A DNA stretch of 64,000 bases from Rotaria sordida. Taxonomy: Eukaryota; Rotifera; Eurotatoria; Philodinida; Philodinidae. The stretch lies in assembly GCA_905250125.1 (NCBI GenBank), contig CAJNOL010000367.1:1-64000 (forward strand), in the 5' to 3' direction. The notes under the pieces are model-generated. The model had not been told where the DNA came from. It made no database searches and saw nothing but the letters and a program-made list of their open reading frames with translations. The position numbers and the translations under genes were made by a program. Below are positions 1 to 12,900 of the stretch, piece after piece (positions within the stretch are counted from its first letter, which is position 1; each line of letters opens with the position of its first letter).

Positions 1-1359
1 AAAAAAACAATATCACTAAATTTTTATTAATTAAATAAAATTTAAAAAATTATTTGAAGAAAATAAATTTCTAAAAATGATTCATAAGAATTTTCAAGAG
101 TTTGAAAAAAAAATAAGTATTTCTTAATATAGACGATGATAAAAAAAAGAAAACATTGTTTTAATGTATTTGCCTTTTTCCTATGGTCTCTGTTTTTTTT
201 ATCGATCTATTAATTGACTTTCTTTCTTTGAAATTAAATTTTAATGAAAAATATGTTTTTTATTTTCGCTGATAAAGTACTTAGAGTTCAACTAAAATTA
301 ATATAAAATATCTGTATATAAATATCGATAGACCATTAAAAAATTCTCGTGTACATATATTAAACAATAATCGATAATTTCAAACATGTCAATGTAGAAT
401 AATAATATAATTTACGTATTTTATTATCAATTATAAATAAAGTACCTGATGATTGATTTTTTGTTTTTTCGTGATATTATTTATCATTTTCAGATGTTAT
501 GATGCATCGCATACATACAAAAAGATTCGATTTTTTTTTTCTTTAACTTGATAAAATTTAGTATTTTATTCTAAGAAATTGTCTAAATATTGATTTATAT
601 GTTTCCGAAGCAAACTACAATAAAAGTCTTTATGGACATAACAAATACAATGATGTGATCTTGTTCTTTTTTGTATGCTTATATGATGAGAAAAAGAAGA
701 AGAAAGAAAAAAAAAAAAAGAGTTGTATTTTATTTGCTCTGTCGATGCCAATTCAAATCAGTAATCTCTCTTTCCTTTACTCTCTCTCTCTCTCTCTCTT
801 TGTCATTCATGTTTGATTCTATTGATGTGAGATTCAGACAAGCATTGCTTTAGTTCGTCTTATAAACAGACTACTAAAAACCTTTGATACATTTTATTCT
901 AAATATAGTAAGTTTTTGATTGTTCAAACAATAATTGTTTTTTTTTTTTGTCAAGTGGTAGTTATCAGATAAAGAAAAAAACGAAAGAAAGATACGATTC
1001 TCAATTTTACATGTACACATGAATGAAAAGAATTAGAAATTAATCGTAGGCAAAAATCATTAGATTTTTCTTTTTTTGTATATTATTAAATATAATAGAA
1101 AGTCTATTTTTGATACATAACTAAACTAGTTACTTATTCATCTTTTTTTTTTATTTTGTTTTAGAGTCCTTTGATTAAAATTGACAATGTTAAATATATG
1201 TCAAATTGTAATAAGATTCTTTTTATTCCTTTTTACAAAAAAAAAAAATAACAAACAATTAAGTAATGATAGAAGTCAAACAAAAGAAAATGAAAACGAA
1301 AAGGCGTGGCAGAAAAAGAATCCACTAAATAAAACAAGGTTATTCTATGTAGTCATTTA
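1..1359. other. AT-rich intergenic, no gene seen
   Basis: Long stretch dominated by A/T homopolymers with a short CT-dinucleotide run around 779-800. The short open frames here are low-complexity (poly-Lys, poly-Phe, Ser/Leu runs) and show no coding character. I see no gene, RNA or clear regulatory site. Confidence 0.6.
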
Positions 1360-1924
1360 CAGGGTGGCCCAAAAGTCACACACCCGAAAAAAAGTTGAAT
1401 ATCTCTATTATGGCTAGAGTAAACTAGCTGATTTTTTTATCAATGCTAGAGGCATGTTCAAGCTTTATATCCAGAAAGACATGCCTAGAGAAGTCTTTTG
1501 TTAAGTATCACTATTAATTGCAACAAAAAAATTTTACTTTTTTTTTTACAAATGAAGAAAAACAACATACTTAACAAAGGATCTCTCTAGGCATGTCTTT
1601 ATGGATATAAATCTTGAACATACCTCTAGCATTGATAAAAAAATCAGCTAGTTTACTCGAGCCGTAATGGAGATATTCAACTTTTTTTCGGTAAAGTGAC
1701 TTTTGCGCCACCCATTACATTGTTTTTTTTCCATCTGTGAAAAATTAAAATTTTTTGGTTAAAGTCAATAGTGACACTTAAAAAAAGGGTTCACTCTCGC
1801 CTTGTCTTTATGGATATGGAGTGTAAATATGCGTTTACTAGTGGTAAAAAAATCAGCCAGTTTGCTAGAGCCGTTATGGAGATATTCAATTTCTTTTCGG
1901 GTGCGTGACTTTTGGGCCACCCTG
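1360..1924. mobile_element. Mariner-type foldback MITE with TA flanks and a third internal arm
   Basis: The left end CAGGGTGGCCCAAAAGTCAC (1360-1379) is the exact reverse complement of the right end at 1905-1924. Both ends are flanked by TA, as in Tc1/mariner target duplication. A second, diverged copy of the right end lies inside at 1696-1713 (GTGACTTTTGCGCCACCC). The segment 1388-1505 is inverted at about 1565-1690, and the same arm recurs directly at about 1805-1900. The element therefore has one left arm and two right-arm copies. There is no transposase ORF, so it would be non-autonomous. The boundaries are seen directly; the family assignment is inference. Confidence 0.85.
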
Positions 1925-3531
1925 TATTTACATTCTTATTTAGATAATTCGGTTAGAACAAATGTATTAATAATAAAACATTTTAAATTGATAGTTAAAT
2001 TTTAGTTTTTACACGCATTTCATATGTTCATATAGAATTACAATCGATCTTCTGTGTATTAACCATTCAAGGTTATGAATTCATTATGTCTAATACATTC
2101 GTTTTTTTTTTATTCATATTAATAGAAGAAATTTCCATACTACTTGACTATACCTCTTTACAAAGTATCACATTGAATCTATGTAAATCAATGTGTCAGT
2201 TATTTGTAAGATGACTCTTTAAAATTTACTAGTATGTGTCAAGTTTTTTCATCATTAACATTAACCATGATAGAATTTAAATAGATGAAGAAAACTATTG
2301 AATATTACTGTGAATAGAGTATGATTTTCTAGAACTTCTTTAATAAAAGAAGACAAAGTAAAGTGTAGATATTTTAAGATAAAACATTAATCTCTATTAC
2401 GTGCTGTTATATAAGAATAACTAATATTAATAATAAATTTTTATTGATTTTATGTTATAGTTTGTATGTCGGAATAGTTATGATAACTTTTTATTCTACT
2501 GTTATTCTATCATTCATGTTTGTTAAGAGTAAACTACTCGACACAAGCATAAAAAAGAAATACGAGTTTTTTTCTTCATCGACTTTTTTTTTTCTGCATG
2601 TCATTCAATGTTGAAATTTACTAAATGGTAGATTTATATTTTCATACATATTATTATCATACATAATTATTTAATTGTTATTTTATATTATAAATTATTT
2701 TCAATCCTCACAGACAGACATACAACAATTCTATTTTTTCTAACAACATAAAATAAAAAATAAATAGACGTATGGCAATCTATATAAAAAAAAGTACTTT
2801 TTTTTTTGCGAATATAACCAGTAATAAAAAACAACAATTCAAAAAGAAAAAAAGACAAAGAAATCATTCTAGGCTTCTTAATGTATAATTGAAAAACAGC
2901 AACTATTTTACATTTTCTTTTTTATTTAAATAGAAATAGGATTATCTGCATAGTTTTATTGTTAATTATTAAATATTGTAAGTATTTGTTTTTTAAGTAG
3001 AATAGAAAATGCCTAGATATGTATATACAGATCATAAATTATTTATCTATGACAAAATGACGCAATGTGAGAAATGATTCAAAGGAAGAACATTTTTGAG
3101 ATAAAAGAATAAAACTATGCTATGTCACTGAAGGCAAAAGGTACGGGCCAAAGAACGATGCTATATACTTGTAGTTCGTTTTTGGATTACAAAACAATAT
3201 TAGAAGGTATGTTCGAATATCATTGGGTGTTTAAGAGTTCGTTCGTTAAAGGTATGATATATAACACTTGACTACGAGCAATTTGACATTGCTGACGTGT
3301 ATGTTACTGCGTCATCATGAAGGGTATTGTTAATGTAAGTTTTCAAGAGGTTAAAAGCTGTTAGTTTACTGAATTATTAAATGTACGATTTATCGGTTAA
3401 AAAAACTTCAATTACTTCATACTGCTTTTTTTTTTAACTATAAATACAACAATAAAATAATCCATTAGAGTAAAAAACATTTTTATTTTTATGAAATTTT
3501 TTGTAAAAATTTTACCCACAAATTATAACAT
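1925..3531. other. AT-rich intergenic, no gene seen
   Basis: No open frame with protein-like composition is present. Around 3120-3350 the sequence is slightly less AT-rich but has no recognisable structure. It probably includes the promoter or 5' region of the ORF starting at 3532. Confidence 0.5.
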
Positions 3532-4019
3532 ATGGTTGATCTTTTGTTCAGATATCCTATGAATATATCATCGGAAACAATCACCTATCCAATAGATCAT
3601 CATCATCATCATAATCATATATTAAATGGTACTCATTCAACTATGTATACTAATGCTTCACCAATTGCTGTTAATAATAAAATAAAAGCTATTCAAGCAA
3701 GAAAATCTCGTATTACTCTTCAATCTTATTATGATTTTACTGATATTCAACCATTAAATCTTAGTAATACTGGTGGTACAACAAATTCTTCAAATCTTTT
3801 TCGACAAAAATTACTTGAACGTAGTAAAGATTTACATTTTAATCATATATCTACGCATCGTAATTCTCGTCCATCTATTTTATCTTCGATATCAACTACA
3901 AATCATCATTCATTAATTTGGCCAAGTTATAATACATCAAATGGATTCATTAAACAACTTCAAACAAATTCACCAACAATGTCATCAACTACTATTGGAT
4001 TACCGATAAATAAATCATC

Positions 4020-4051
<32 letters not shown>

Positions 4052-4455
4052 TGCCTGATATTTATCAACGTTCAAATCGTACACAAACAATAACATATCA
4101 ACCTTTGACTGAACAACAAAATTCTTCTATATTTATTGAACCACGACATAGATCTTTACCAAAAATGAAATCATCTATACCAAAAACATTTTATCGAAGA
4201 GCTTCAAAAGATAAATCTTCATTTCCAATATCACATAATCAACCATTAAAAATATTACATAAAGATTATTCGAAACAATCAAAAAATAATACTAATGCAA
4301 ATATTATTCATTTATATGAAAGTGAAGAAGATAATGAAAATATGCCAATTGTAGATGAAGAATTTGAAGAATATCTTCAAACATCAACTATTAAATGTGC
4401 CAATTGGCTTATTAAATATGTTTTTGATAAAGAATTTGATGACAATAATGAATAG
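3532..4455 (+). CDS. Orphan low-complexity protein, 307 aa
   Basis: I do not recognise this protein. The open frame is intronless and has the codon habits of the genes around it, without stops. It carries a His run (HHHHHNH, near residue 24) and an Asn run encoded by AAT triplets (about 4020-4050). The middle is basic and Ser/Thr/Arg/Lys-rich, and the C-terminus is acidic, ending CANWLIKYVFDKEFDDNNE. There is no signal peptide or membrane helix. A pyrimidine-rich AG at 3549-3550 sits 8 bases before an in-frame ATG at 3559, so the true start may be there, after splicing. It is likely an intrinsically disordered protein; real coding status is probable but unproven. Confidence 0.6.
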
Positions 4456-5805
4456 TTCGCGGTGTTTTCTTTTTTGTAATATTCATGTAGTTTTTGTAGA
4501 TAAGCACTAAAAACTAGTGCGATGCGCAATATGTTTAAATAAAAAAGAAAATAATTATTCGACAGAGTAAAACAAGAATTTCTTTTTTTGTTCTTCTAAA
4601 TTAATGGTTATACGATAAAACCACACATCATTTTTTTTTTTCACCGGAAAAAACCAACATTGAATTCGAGAAAAAGAAAAAGAATTTTATCATTCAACCA
4701 TAAAGATACCCTTATCTTTTATTCGTGTATGACTTTCAAGTACAATGTTAACAATGACTTGTTGTTGAGTACATAATTCAGAGAAAGTTTACTAGTTATT
4801 CAAAATTTAATTGATTATTATTATTTTTTCTCTCTGTTATTGTTATTATTAATTTTTAATAATAGTTTAAAAATGAAGTTGATAACGTAGATTATATCCT
4901 TATCGACGAATAATCTCAAAAAAAGAAACAGATTTGCTGTTTGTTTTGTTTGTAATTATGTAAATAGAATAATTTATTTCTTTCTCTTTTTTTGTCGCCA
5001 GGTTAGATTAATCATCGAAACAATAATTGAAGAATTGACAATATTGAAGTAAGTATGTTTAAGAGTTTGAAATGATTAAAAACAAAAATCTATATCGATT
5101 CAATCAAATAAAATGTTCGCGTAGTTGAATTTAAAAAAAAATAAAAGGTAATTATTATAAGTAAGATGAAATAGCTAACTTACAAAAGATATTTTTTTAC
5201 AGCTTAAGTAAGACTTTTTCGTTTGTCGAATTATAAATAGTACAGACGTAGATATTCTAGGTTTTATTTTCTTATTTTATATTCAAATACATATTATATC
5301 TATAAAAGAATCGTTTAAAAATATCTTAATGATCTTTGAAAAAGAAAAATTTATTGTATTGACTTAACAAATTTTATTATCAAAAGGTTAAATCAACATC
5401 ATACTTTTCTCAAAATAGAGACGTTCAAGGTAAGCTTTTTTTGTATCCTGTACCATGAATGAAAAAAATGTTCTAACTCTTATCCTACCTTACTGTGAAG
5501 AATAGGATAACAACCCTGCATAACTCTATTGTAAAATCATTGTATACAAACATCTTGCCGTCTACTTTTGGATGCTGAACGAATATTACTGTATCAAAGT
5601 ACCTAGAACAATTCACTCTTTCGAACACCAAAAAAAAAAAAACAAAATATATAGATTAATTTCTCATTATTTATTCTTAATGAATAAAACTCAAATAGAT
5701 ACAAAAACAAAGAGAGTATTGAAGAATTTCCCTACAAAAATAAATTAGTTAATCTTTATTTTTCATCATGAATGAAAAATATTTCTGCAAGTATTAATCT
5801 TTCTG
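4456..5805. other. AT-rich intergenic, no gene seen
   Basis: 3' flank of the orphan ORF followed by unstructured AT-rich sequence. I see no coding frame or repeat that I can support. Confidence 0.5.
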
Positions 5806-5809
5806 TTAT

Positions 5810-6075
5810 ATCAGCGGCGGTGCTACGAGGCTTGGATAGGGCTCAAACATTTATTTTTCGTTTCCCAAGTCGATAATTCCATTGTGCGGATCTGTGAATT
5901 TCCGCCAAGTTTCCGTCGGAAAGAGGTCGTATCGGGTCGGAAAAATAATAGGAACTTGGAAAGAGGAATCCGGTGTTCGAATTTATTTCCTTAGTATTCC
6001 GGTCGCAAATGGTCCGTATTTCTTGATCTGCGTTGACAAATTTATATAGTGCATCGAAACTCTTACACAACCATT
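5810..6075. repeat. GC-richer island, possible transposon remnant
   Basis: About 265 bp distinctly richer in G and C than the flanks, with many CG dinucleotides. One edge reads CAGCGGCGGTGCTACGAGGC, which resembles the CAGNGGCG-type ends of some hAT-like elements. A 75-codon open frame on the minus strand (6070-5843) fills most of it, but its protein matches no family I know. I infer a foreign or repeat-derived fragment; I could not find its second end. Confidence 0.35.
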
Positions 6076-6775
6076 AAAATTTTTCATTGCCTTCAGTAGC
6101 AAATAATATCATTTTCGCAGTGATGCAGACTTAGAAAATATTTAATTTCGTATGACTAAATGTTGGACTTTACATTGCCTTCGTAATAAGTGAAGTAGAA
6201 TAGTAGTGGAAACTCGAATTAGATAAACTAAAAATTACCAAAAGTTTTAGTAGCTAAGTTGACATGTCTAAGAAATATTTTCAAGAAAATGAGCAAACTA
6301 ATCATTATTCTATTTTTCCAGTAAATCAGATCGAGAATTCTTCTTTCAAGAGTTGAAATTAAAAAAAAAGCAAACGTTGGCGTGTTTGTTTGAAAATACA
6401 TATTTTGATATAAGTTGCGAATTTTTTATGAACCACACCAAGTTTATATAGTCAAAAATATGAATTGGAAATAAGAAGTACTAGCTGCATGTATATCATC
6501 TGAATGATATAAAAAGGTTCGTCCCCCCTCTTCCTCCTCCCTATTCGTAACTTCTCGATCGAGATCTTATAAAGATTGCTGAGTCTACAGCAGATTCAAA
6601 ATATTCCATCGCCTATATGTTATACATATCGCATTCTATAGATAAAGAATTTAATAGATATTCACAAGACAATCTTTAAAACATATCTTTTTTATTTTTC
6701 ATACAGAATCATCTGATATTTTCTTGTTATTTATTTACAAATCGAAACAAAACTAAATTATTCTTTTTCTATTTT

Positions 6776-8954
6776 TTAATAACCATATTTTTCATTTAAT
6801 GCTGTTTTTCCATCACCTGTTTGTTCATTTTCAGGTGGCATCCATTCAGCAAATTTATCTTCAGAATAATGATCACTATCATCATATTGATCTTTAGAAT
6901 TAACAGTTGGATGTCCGGGTTTTCGACGTTTTGTTGTTTGTTTTGTAGAAGTAGTAGGCTCGACGTCAATATTTTGTTCTGATACAGGTTGAATAGGTGT
7001 TGTTTCCGATGATACAGATGGTGGTGGAGGTGGAGGTGGTGGTGGTGGTGGCATTTGTTCTGTTTGAATTGTAGGTTTTGTTTCGATTATTGGTTTTGGA
7101 AGATGAGGTAATTGTGATGATGGAACAGATAATGGTTTAGTAATTAAATTTTGTTTAGCTTCTTCACGTATTTTTTTTTTCCATATTTGTATATCAAATT
7201 CTCTTGGTTTACATACTTTAAGTAATTTTACATGTTGTCGTTCTTCATTTTCAATTTCTAATAAACGTTTTTTCCATTGCCATTTAGTTTTCATATTTAA
7301 TTTTTCACCTTGTTTTAATTGACGTATATATAAATCAACTTCATCAATATCTTTTTCAAGATTATTTGCATTTTTTATTGCATTTTCTTCTATTTGTTTA
7401 GCTGTTTCTAATTTATTTTCAAGATCAATTTGTTCTTTATAAAGATTTGTTAATTTTAAACAAAGTGAATCAAATGTTTCAATTTGTTTTTCATTATTTA
7501 AATGACCAGACCATTCCATACGTTTAAGACGTTTTTTTTCTAAATCACCTGTACGATCATAAAATGTATCTTCATCTTCTTCATAAAAATCATTTTCTTC
7601 AAGTAATTGTCGTTTTATTTGTTTTATACGTGGTGTATTTAATGATGATGCTGATGTACCTTCACGTAAAACATCATGTTCATCAAGTATACGACAAGCT
7701 TCAAGTATACATTCATGTATAATTTCTTTACGTTTACAATGTTTTTGTTCACATTCAGCTTGTATAGAATGACCATATTCATCAATAATAGGTAATTTAA
7801 TTGTACAACGATATGAACCAAATTGATGATCTTCAACATCATAAATAAGTTCAGCACCTTCACGTTCAAAAAATGCGGTTAATGCACGTTTTGGATCTTT
7901 AAGATAAAATGGTTCTTTTTTCGTATTATTGTTATTATCATCATCATCATCTTGTGAAGGTTCATCAACCTATATACATATATAGAAATTATTAATAAAA
8001 GAAATTTTTTTTTTCAATAATAATTTTTTAACTTACACGTGACATAATTTCTTTAAGTACAACTTTATCATTTTTAGCTTGTTGATATTCAAGACGATTT
8101 TTAAGATCATCAGCAGCTGTACGTTTTTTATTTTCTTCTTCATTTCGAAAAAATTGTTCTTCTTGAATTGATTCTTTAGAAACAACATTCGTAGTAGTAG
8201 CAGCAGCAGCAGCAGCAGCAGCAGCAGTCGATTCATCGGTTTCTAATCCCATACCCCAATCCATTTCAATATCATTATTATTATTAGCTTCATTAGCAGC
8301 ACTTTCTCGTTGAGCACGTACAGCAGCAAGCATTTTAGCTCGTTTTGCATGATATTGTTTCATTTGTTCATGTGTTAAATCATCACCAGTAGAATTATCA
8401 ATACTATCAGCTTCAGCTAATGTATCACCTTGAATAACATAAAGTCTTGTCGATTGTCCAAATTTAATAATATAACCAATTTTAATTCGTACATAAACTT
8501 TTGGTTCAAGACGTTTTTTATTAATAAATGTACCATGAGTACTAGCACAATCATATAAATAAAGACCAGCTGGTTGACCATGTTCAAACTCAGATTTATA
8601 TTGTATAATAGCATGATAACGTGAAATAGTTGGATGTTCAAGTACAACATCACTATCAGGTGAACGACCAAAAACTGTATATGGACGATGAGAAAGTGAA
8701 ATATAATCAATAATAGAACCATTACGTAATACTTCAAGTGTATATTCAATTGGTGGAATAGAAGATGATTCGGGTATAATATATTGTAAATTTTTATGAC
8801 GAATTGGTGTTGAAAAATTTGTAGGTGGTAATTCTGGTTTGATAAATGGTGGATGTGAAATTTCTTGATTTTCAATAGTTGATGAAGTTGTACTATCATC
8901 TGATGATTTTGATTCTTCTAATGGAACAGATGGAATTTTAAATGTTTCTTCCAT
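6776..8954 (-). CDS. SLC4A1AP: Kanadaptin (FHA-domain splicing/adaptor protein)
   Basis: Two exons, 8954-8037 and 7969-6776, separated by a 67-bp intron (GTAAGT...TAG, phase 0), give 703 aa; human kanadaptin is about 800. The N-terminus is Pro/Ser-rich. An FHA domain follows (about residues 78-150) with the phosphothreonine-binding signature GRSPDSDVVLEHPTISRYHA and the STHGTFINKKR loop. An Ala run (GCA/GCT repeat, 8200-8227) lies near the end of exon 1. Exon 2 begins with an acidic stretch and then the dsRNA-binding-like fold typical of kanadaptin (ALTAFFEREGAELIYDVED, ending CILEACRILDEHDVLREG). A coiled coil (about 450-550), a polyproline run and an acidic tail ending EKYGY complete it. 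Kanadaptin was first described as an anion-exchanger-binding protein and is now mostly seen as nuclear. The start is the first ATG in the frame. Confidence 0.95.
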
Positions 8955-9322
8955 TATAAATCAAATAATAATAATTTGATTAATATTAATATTAAATATA
9001 TATATCTATAATATGATTGAAGAAGAAATTTTCTCTTTACGTTATTGATGTTTCAAAATTTTGTTTTTTTTTTATTGGCCAAAGTTTAGCTAATCACAAA
9101 ATCCTACATATTACTCAATTCATATTGTAAATTGATTTGATTAATCATTAGTAAATGGATATAATATGAATTTTTGGATAGGTCTATTATTAAAGTAAAA
9201 GAATGTGGTGTATTTAATTGAATCATAGTAAAATAGTTGGCGCTAGTTGACACAAATGTCAACATATATTTAATTTTTATTTTATCTCAAAAATAAATTA
9301 AAAGAAGAGAGACGTGTCCGGA

Positions 9323-9710
9323 TTCCGTGAGTTCTGAATTCATAGAACTGTCAAAAGAAAATCTCAGCCATGGAATTCAAACAATTCCAACAATTGAAAC
9401 AACCAAAAGAACTCAAGAATGTGTTGAAATTTAGGTAACAGATCAATTCTAGCGTTTCAAACAAAATAGACATCATCACGTTTTGCTTAACCACAAATTT
9501 TTTAACAATTGCCGTGGTGTCTGACATCCAGAAATTTGAGATATCGCAAATGTCACAAGAGATGAAAAACATAGAGTATCATCTTTTCCATGGATATTCA
9601 AATATGAGTGTGGCGGTCAGTGTGAAGAGAACCAAAATCTACATCCACACTCTTCCATGAGTGCAGTAGTTGCACTTTTGAGAGTTCCAAGAGTTTAGAA
9701 CTCACGGAAT
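9323..9710. mobile_element. MITE with ~36-bp imperfect terminal inverted repeats
   Basis: The left end ATTCCGTGAGTTCT at 9323 is inverted at the right end AGAACTCACGGAAT (ending 9710). The match continues inward imperfectly for about 36 bp, including (in the left-arm sense) an ACT(G/C)TCAAAAG block. The 388-bp body contains no transposase. No convincing target-site duplication is visible in the flanks. Confidence 0.7.
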
Positions 9711-9902
9711 TTGACTACTACTGGGAAAGGGAGAAAAAAGAAAATATTTGAACATCGAGTCGAGTTTGGTTACCAAGCTTTTTAGAATGATACGAATCTC
9801 TTGAAGATTGGTGAGAAGCTTGCTAAGATCGGTCTTGATTGGTGTCAGAGCAGCATCTAGTAGCCATTGAATGGTTTGTTCGACAGTCGTTGGATTAAAA
9901 AC
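9702..9902 (-). CDS. Candidate terminal exon of an unrecognised gene
   Basis: A 66-codon open stretch follows a good acceptor (TTTCTGTTTTAG at 9914-9903) and ends in a TGA that lies inside the adjacent MITE repeat. Its codons use more G/C than neighbouring genes. The peptide is an amphipathic helix-like segment (TVEQTIQWLLDAALTPIK, then KSLVTKLDSMF). There is no upstream exon that I can join with confidence: an ATG at about 9992 lacks a good donor. It could be the 3' end of a small gene or a fragment carried by a repeat. Confidence 0.3.
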   Translation of the reverse strand, partial: VFNPTTVEQTIQWLLDAALTPIKTDLSKLLTNLQEIRIILKSLVTKLDSMFKYFLFSPFPSSSQIP

Positions 9903-9914
9903 CTAAAACAGAAA

Positions 9915-12900
9915 TAGTTAGATTTATTCTCAATTTTTTAAATATAAAATATTCTTTGAGAGACTCTTATTTTGACGAATTTGTTTGTTACCATATTTTG
10001 TGTTTGACTCTTTTTCTACTGCTACTTTTTTTTATCACTAGCAGACAACGAATGGTTCAATAGAACTCACTCTTCAGGTTCAACAATAATGCTGCTGCTC
10101 AATGCCTGTTACTATCTACACCAACAATAAGGACATGACCTATCTTCATCTTCTATCGGTTCAATGATGTGAGAGCATTTAATCACTTTGCAGTTAGATG
10201 CTCTGACCTCATAAACGCTAATAGATGCCAGTTCACTCTTTCCTCTCTTCTCGCTTCTCTCTCCTTTAGTTTGTCAATGTTGATTATAATAAAATACCTA
10301 TTCCAATAGTAACAAAAATCTGGTCTTATTTAAGAATTTCAAAATTGACTTAAATCTCTCAAATGGTTTCAATTTTGAGAGTAAATTCAATTGTACGATC
10401 AATACAAGCTATGACAAAATTATTTTGCCAGAGATAAGAAAGTGTTTTTATATGAAAAAATCGCGAGAATTTCAGAACGGGAAAATAGGAACACAAATCA
10501 ATAAAAAAATACTTCGTATGTGATCAGCGGAAACTTTTGGTAATATGACTCCTCGCTTGACCTTTTTTCCTGTCAAGTACAGTGTAGTTCTTCTTCATTT
10601 CTCGACGTATAGAGAAACGAATCAATGCGAGACAAGCGTGATGCAAGCTGTTTGACTTTGTTGCCAGACAAAAGATATTCTGAAAATGTAATCATGTGTT
10701 TAAATACAATTTTGAAGTAAACAGCAAAATACTCGATTTCGACTTAGTATGGTCAATTACCTATTCTTAGAGTGAGTATCGTAGACTCTGTGGTGAACTG
10801 ACTGAAGTCCAAGGTTCTGAAAAATTCTTATAACGTTTGAATACAGAAAAAGAATGAAAATTAATATAGTTTATTGAAAAAGTTTCTTTTAATGTTGCAA
10901 CGAGATATTTCGACGTTAAAAACTATTCAACACTTGAGAATATTTCATTAGAAATTAATGAAAATTTTTTTTTTATTTAGTTTATTTTAGAAAGTTTATA
11001 TTTAAAGATCATTTCAAAGAATAATTTATCAATGAAAACATTCAAAGATATTCTATGATATTTTTTAATAATAATCATTAAATGATTTCTTTTTCTCTTT
11101 TTGTTGTGGTTGGAAATGGTACATTACTATATAGATTTCACTGTATTTCGCCGTAACTCACCATATTATATTATAAGCCATTGTTTTTTTCAATAGCAAA
11201 CAGCTATTGTTCATCGTTTCTAAGATAACCTATAATGCAACATAACCATGCCGATTTTCGCCGTTTTATATATAAAGAACGATTGTTTAGTCTTTGTTTT
11301 TTTTAAGGAAAGTCAATTGAATAAACTTGTAATAATTTGTATACTTCCTCATGATAAAGATAAAGGCTCTTACTAAATCAATCTATCGATTTTTGCTTCT
11401 TTTCTATTGACTTTAAATTTTATATGTCTTCATTTGAATTATAATATATTTCCAATTCTTTTTTTGTAAAAGAGTCGATTGATTTATTTTATTCGGTATT
11501 AAGAAATTCATAATAATTCAATGAATATGATTTGAAAGAAATGTTTTTCAATAATTGAAATTTATAAAAATAAGTTTAAGCACTATTGGATTATTCATTA
11601 ACATAGGATTGTTTATTTAATAAATTTCAAATTAAATGATTTATGTTGACGAATATTAATAAAATTGTTGTGTAGATATAAATCCAGATCCCTGGACCCA
11701 TGAACTTTCGACTAACATGCGCTCGCGAGATGCTGTCTTCAGTCGAGAAACAAGAGAAAATTGTAGGAACTTAGAAACAGAAATCACATGATCGAATCTG
11801 GTGGCCAAATTTTTACTAATTTCGGTCGGAGCCGACTCTTATTTATTGACTTGCAAGTATTAATTAGACTAATTTAAATATTTCATTTGAAAAATAAAAT
11901 TTTTTCGATTCTTTATATTTTCAATTAATTGAAAATAAAATTTCCTGTACAATATAGAAAAAGAACTTCAACAGTTTTATTTGAAAATCATTGAAGAAAT
12001 TAATAATTATCTCAATGAGAATCTTTATTATATATGCTAATATATTCGATTAACATTTGAAACTTAATTGATGAATAAGAAATTACTTCATATTTTTTTG
12101 AGAATTTTGACTTTATTTGCATTTCTTCTCACCAAGTCAAACGTTACAAACTACTGTCAATTACCGTAAACGGTCATTTTTATGTCATATTGTGTAATTA
12201 TAAAACGTCTATTACTACGGCCGTATAGGACACTGTATGTTCATCGTATAGAGTCGTAAACGTGTCATAATGTTGCCGTATTACATCCTGTATTTATGGG
12301 GAAGTATGACCTATTAACGTATCGTCTTTCATCATAAACGACCGTATATTTCTATATTTTCTTTAGTTTAGTAATTCTTCATTTTATAATAAAAATCTAC
12401 GATTTTTCTTATTAAGATTAAAAATATTCTTGACGAAATTATTTCATGCCGTTCAAATCATATTAATAAATTTATTCTTTTTTTTTTTATTTGTTTAATT
12501 ATTTCTTAAGACAATCTGCGGTAAATTCATATTTATAGATAATTCTTTGTACTTTTCTTTTCAAATCTTTAATTTTATATTTATCTTTTATGATAGATTC
12601 ATTAATTTAATTGAAAATTTCCGATTATTACTATCAGATATTCTTACTAACACGTATTGAATAGGTCAAAACAAAAAAATTAGCTATTTAAGACTTTGGC
12701 ATGTATAGGGTTAGAGATTTCTACTGAAAGGAAACCATCTGCCTCAGATCTTTGAATAGGGATAATAGTTGAGATGATGTTTATTTTTATGAAACATAAA
12801 GTTCAGAAGCGAAATGAAGCAATAATAATAGTTATTACTATTACAAAAACAAGTAGGTAAAACTTATGGTTACTAGTAATAGAGAGAGAGACAGAGACGT

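Noticed and set aside
671-853. 60-codon Lys/Ser/Leu-rich frame
   Set aside because: It arises from A-runs and a CT microsatellite.
7639-8899. Leu/Tyr/His-rich frames at 8899-8417, 8236-8033 and 7869-7639 overlapping kanadaptin
   Set aside because: They are alternative frames of the real exons; their compositions are artefacts of AT-rich codons and GCA repeats.
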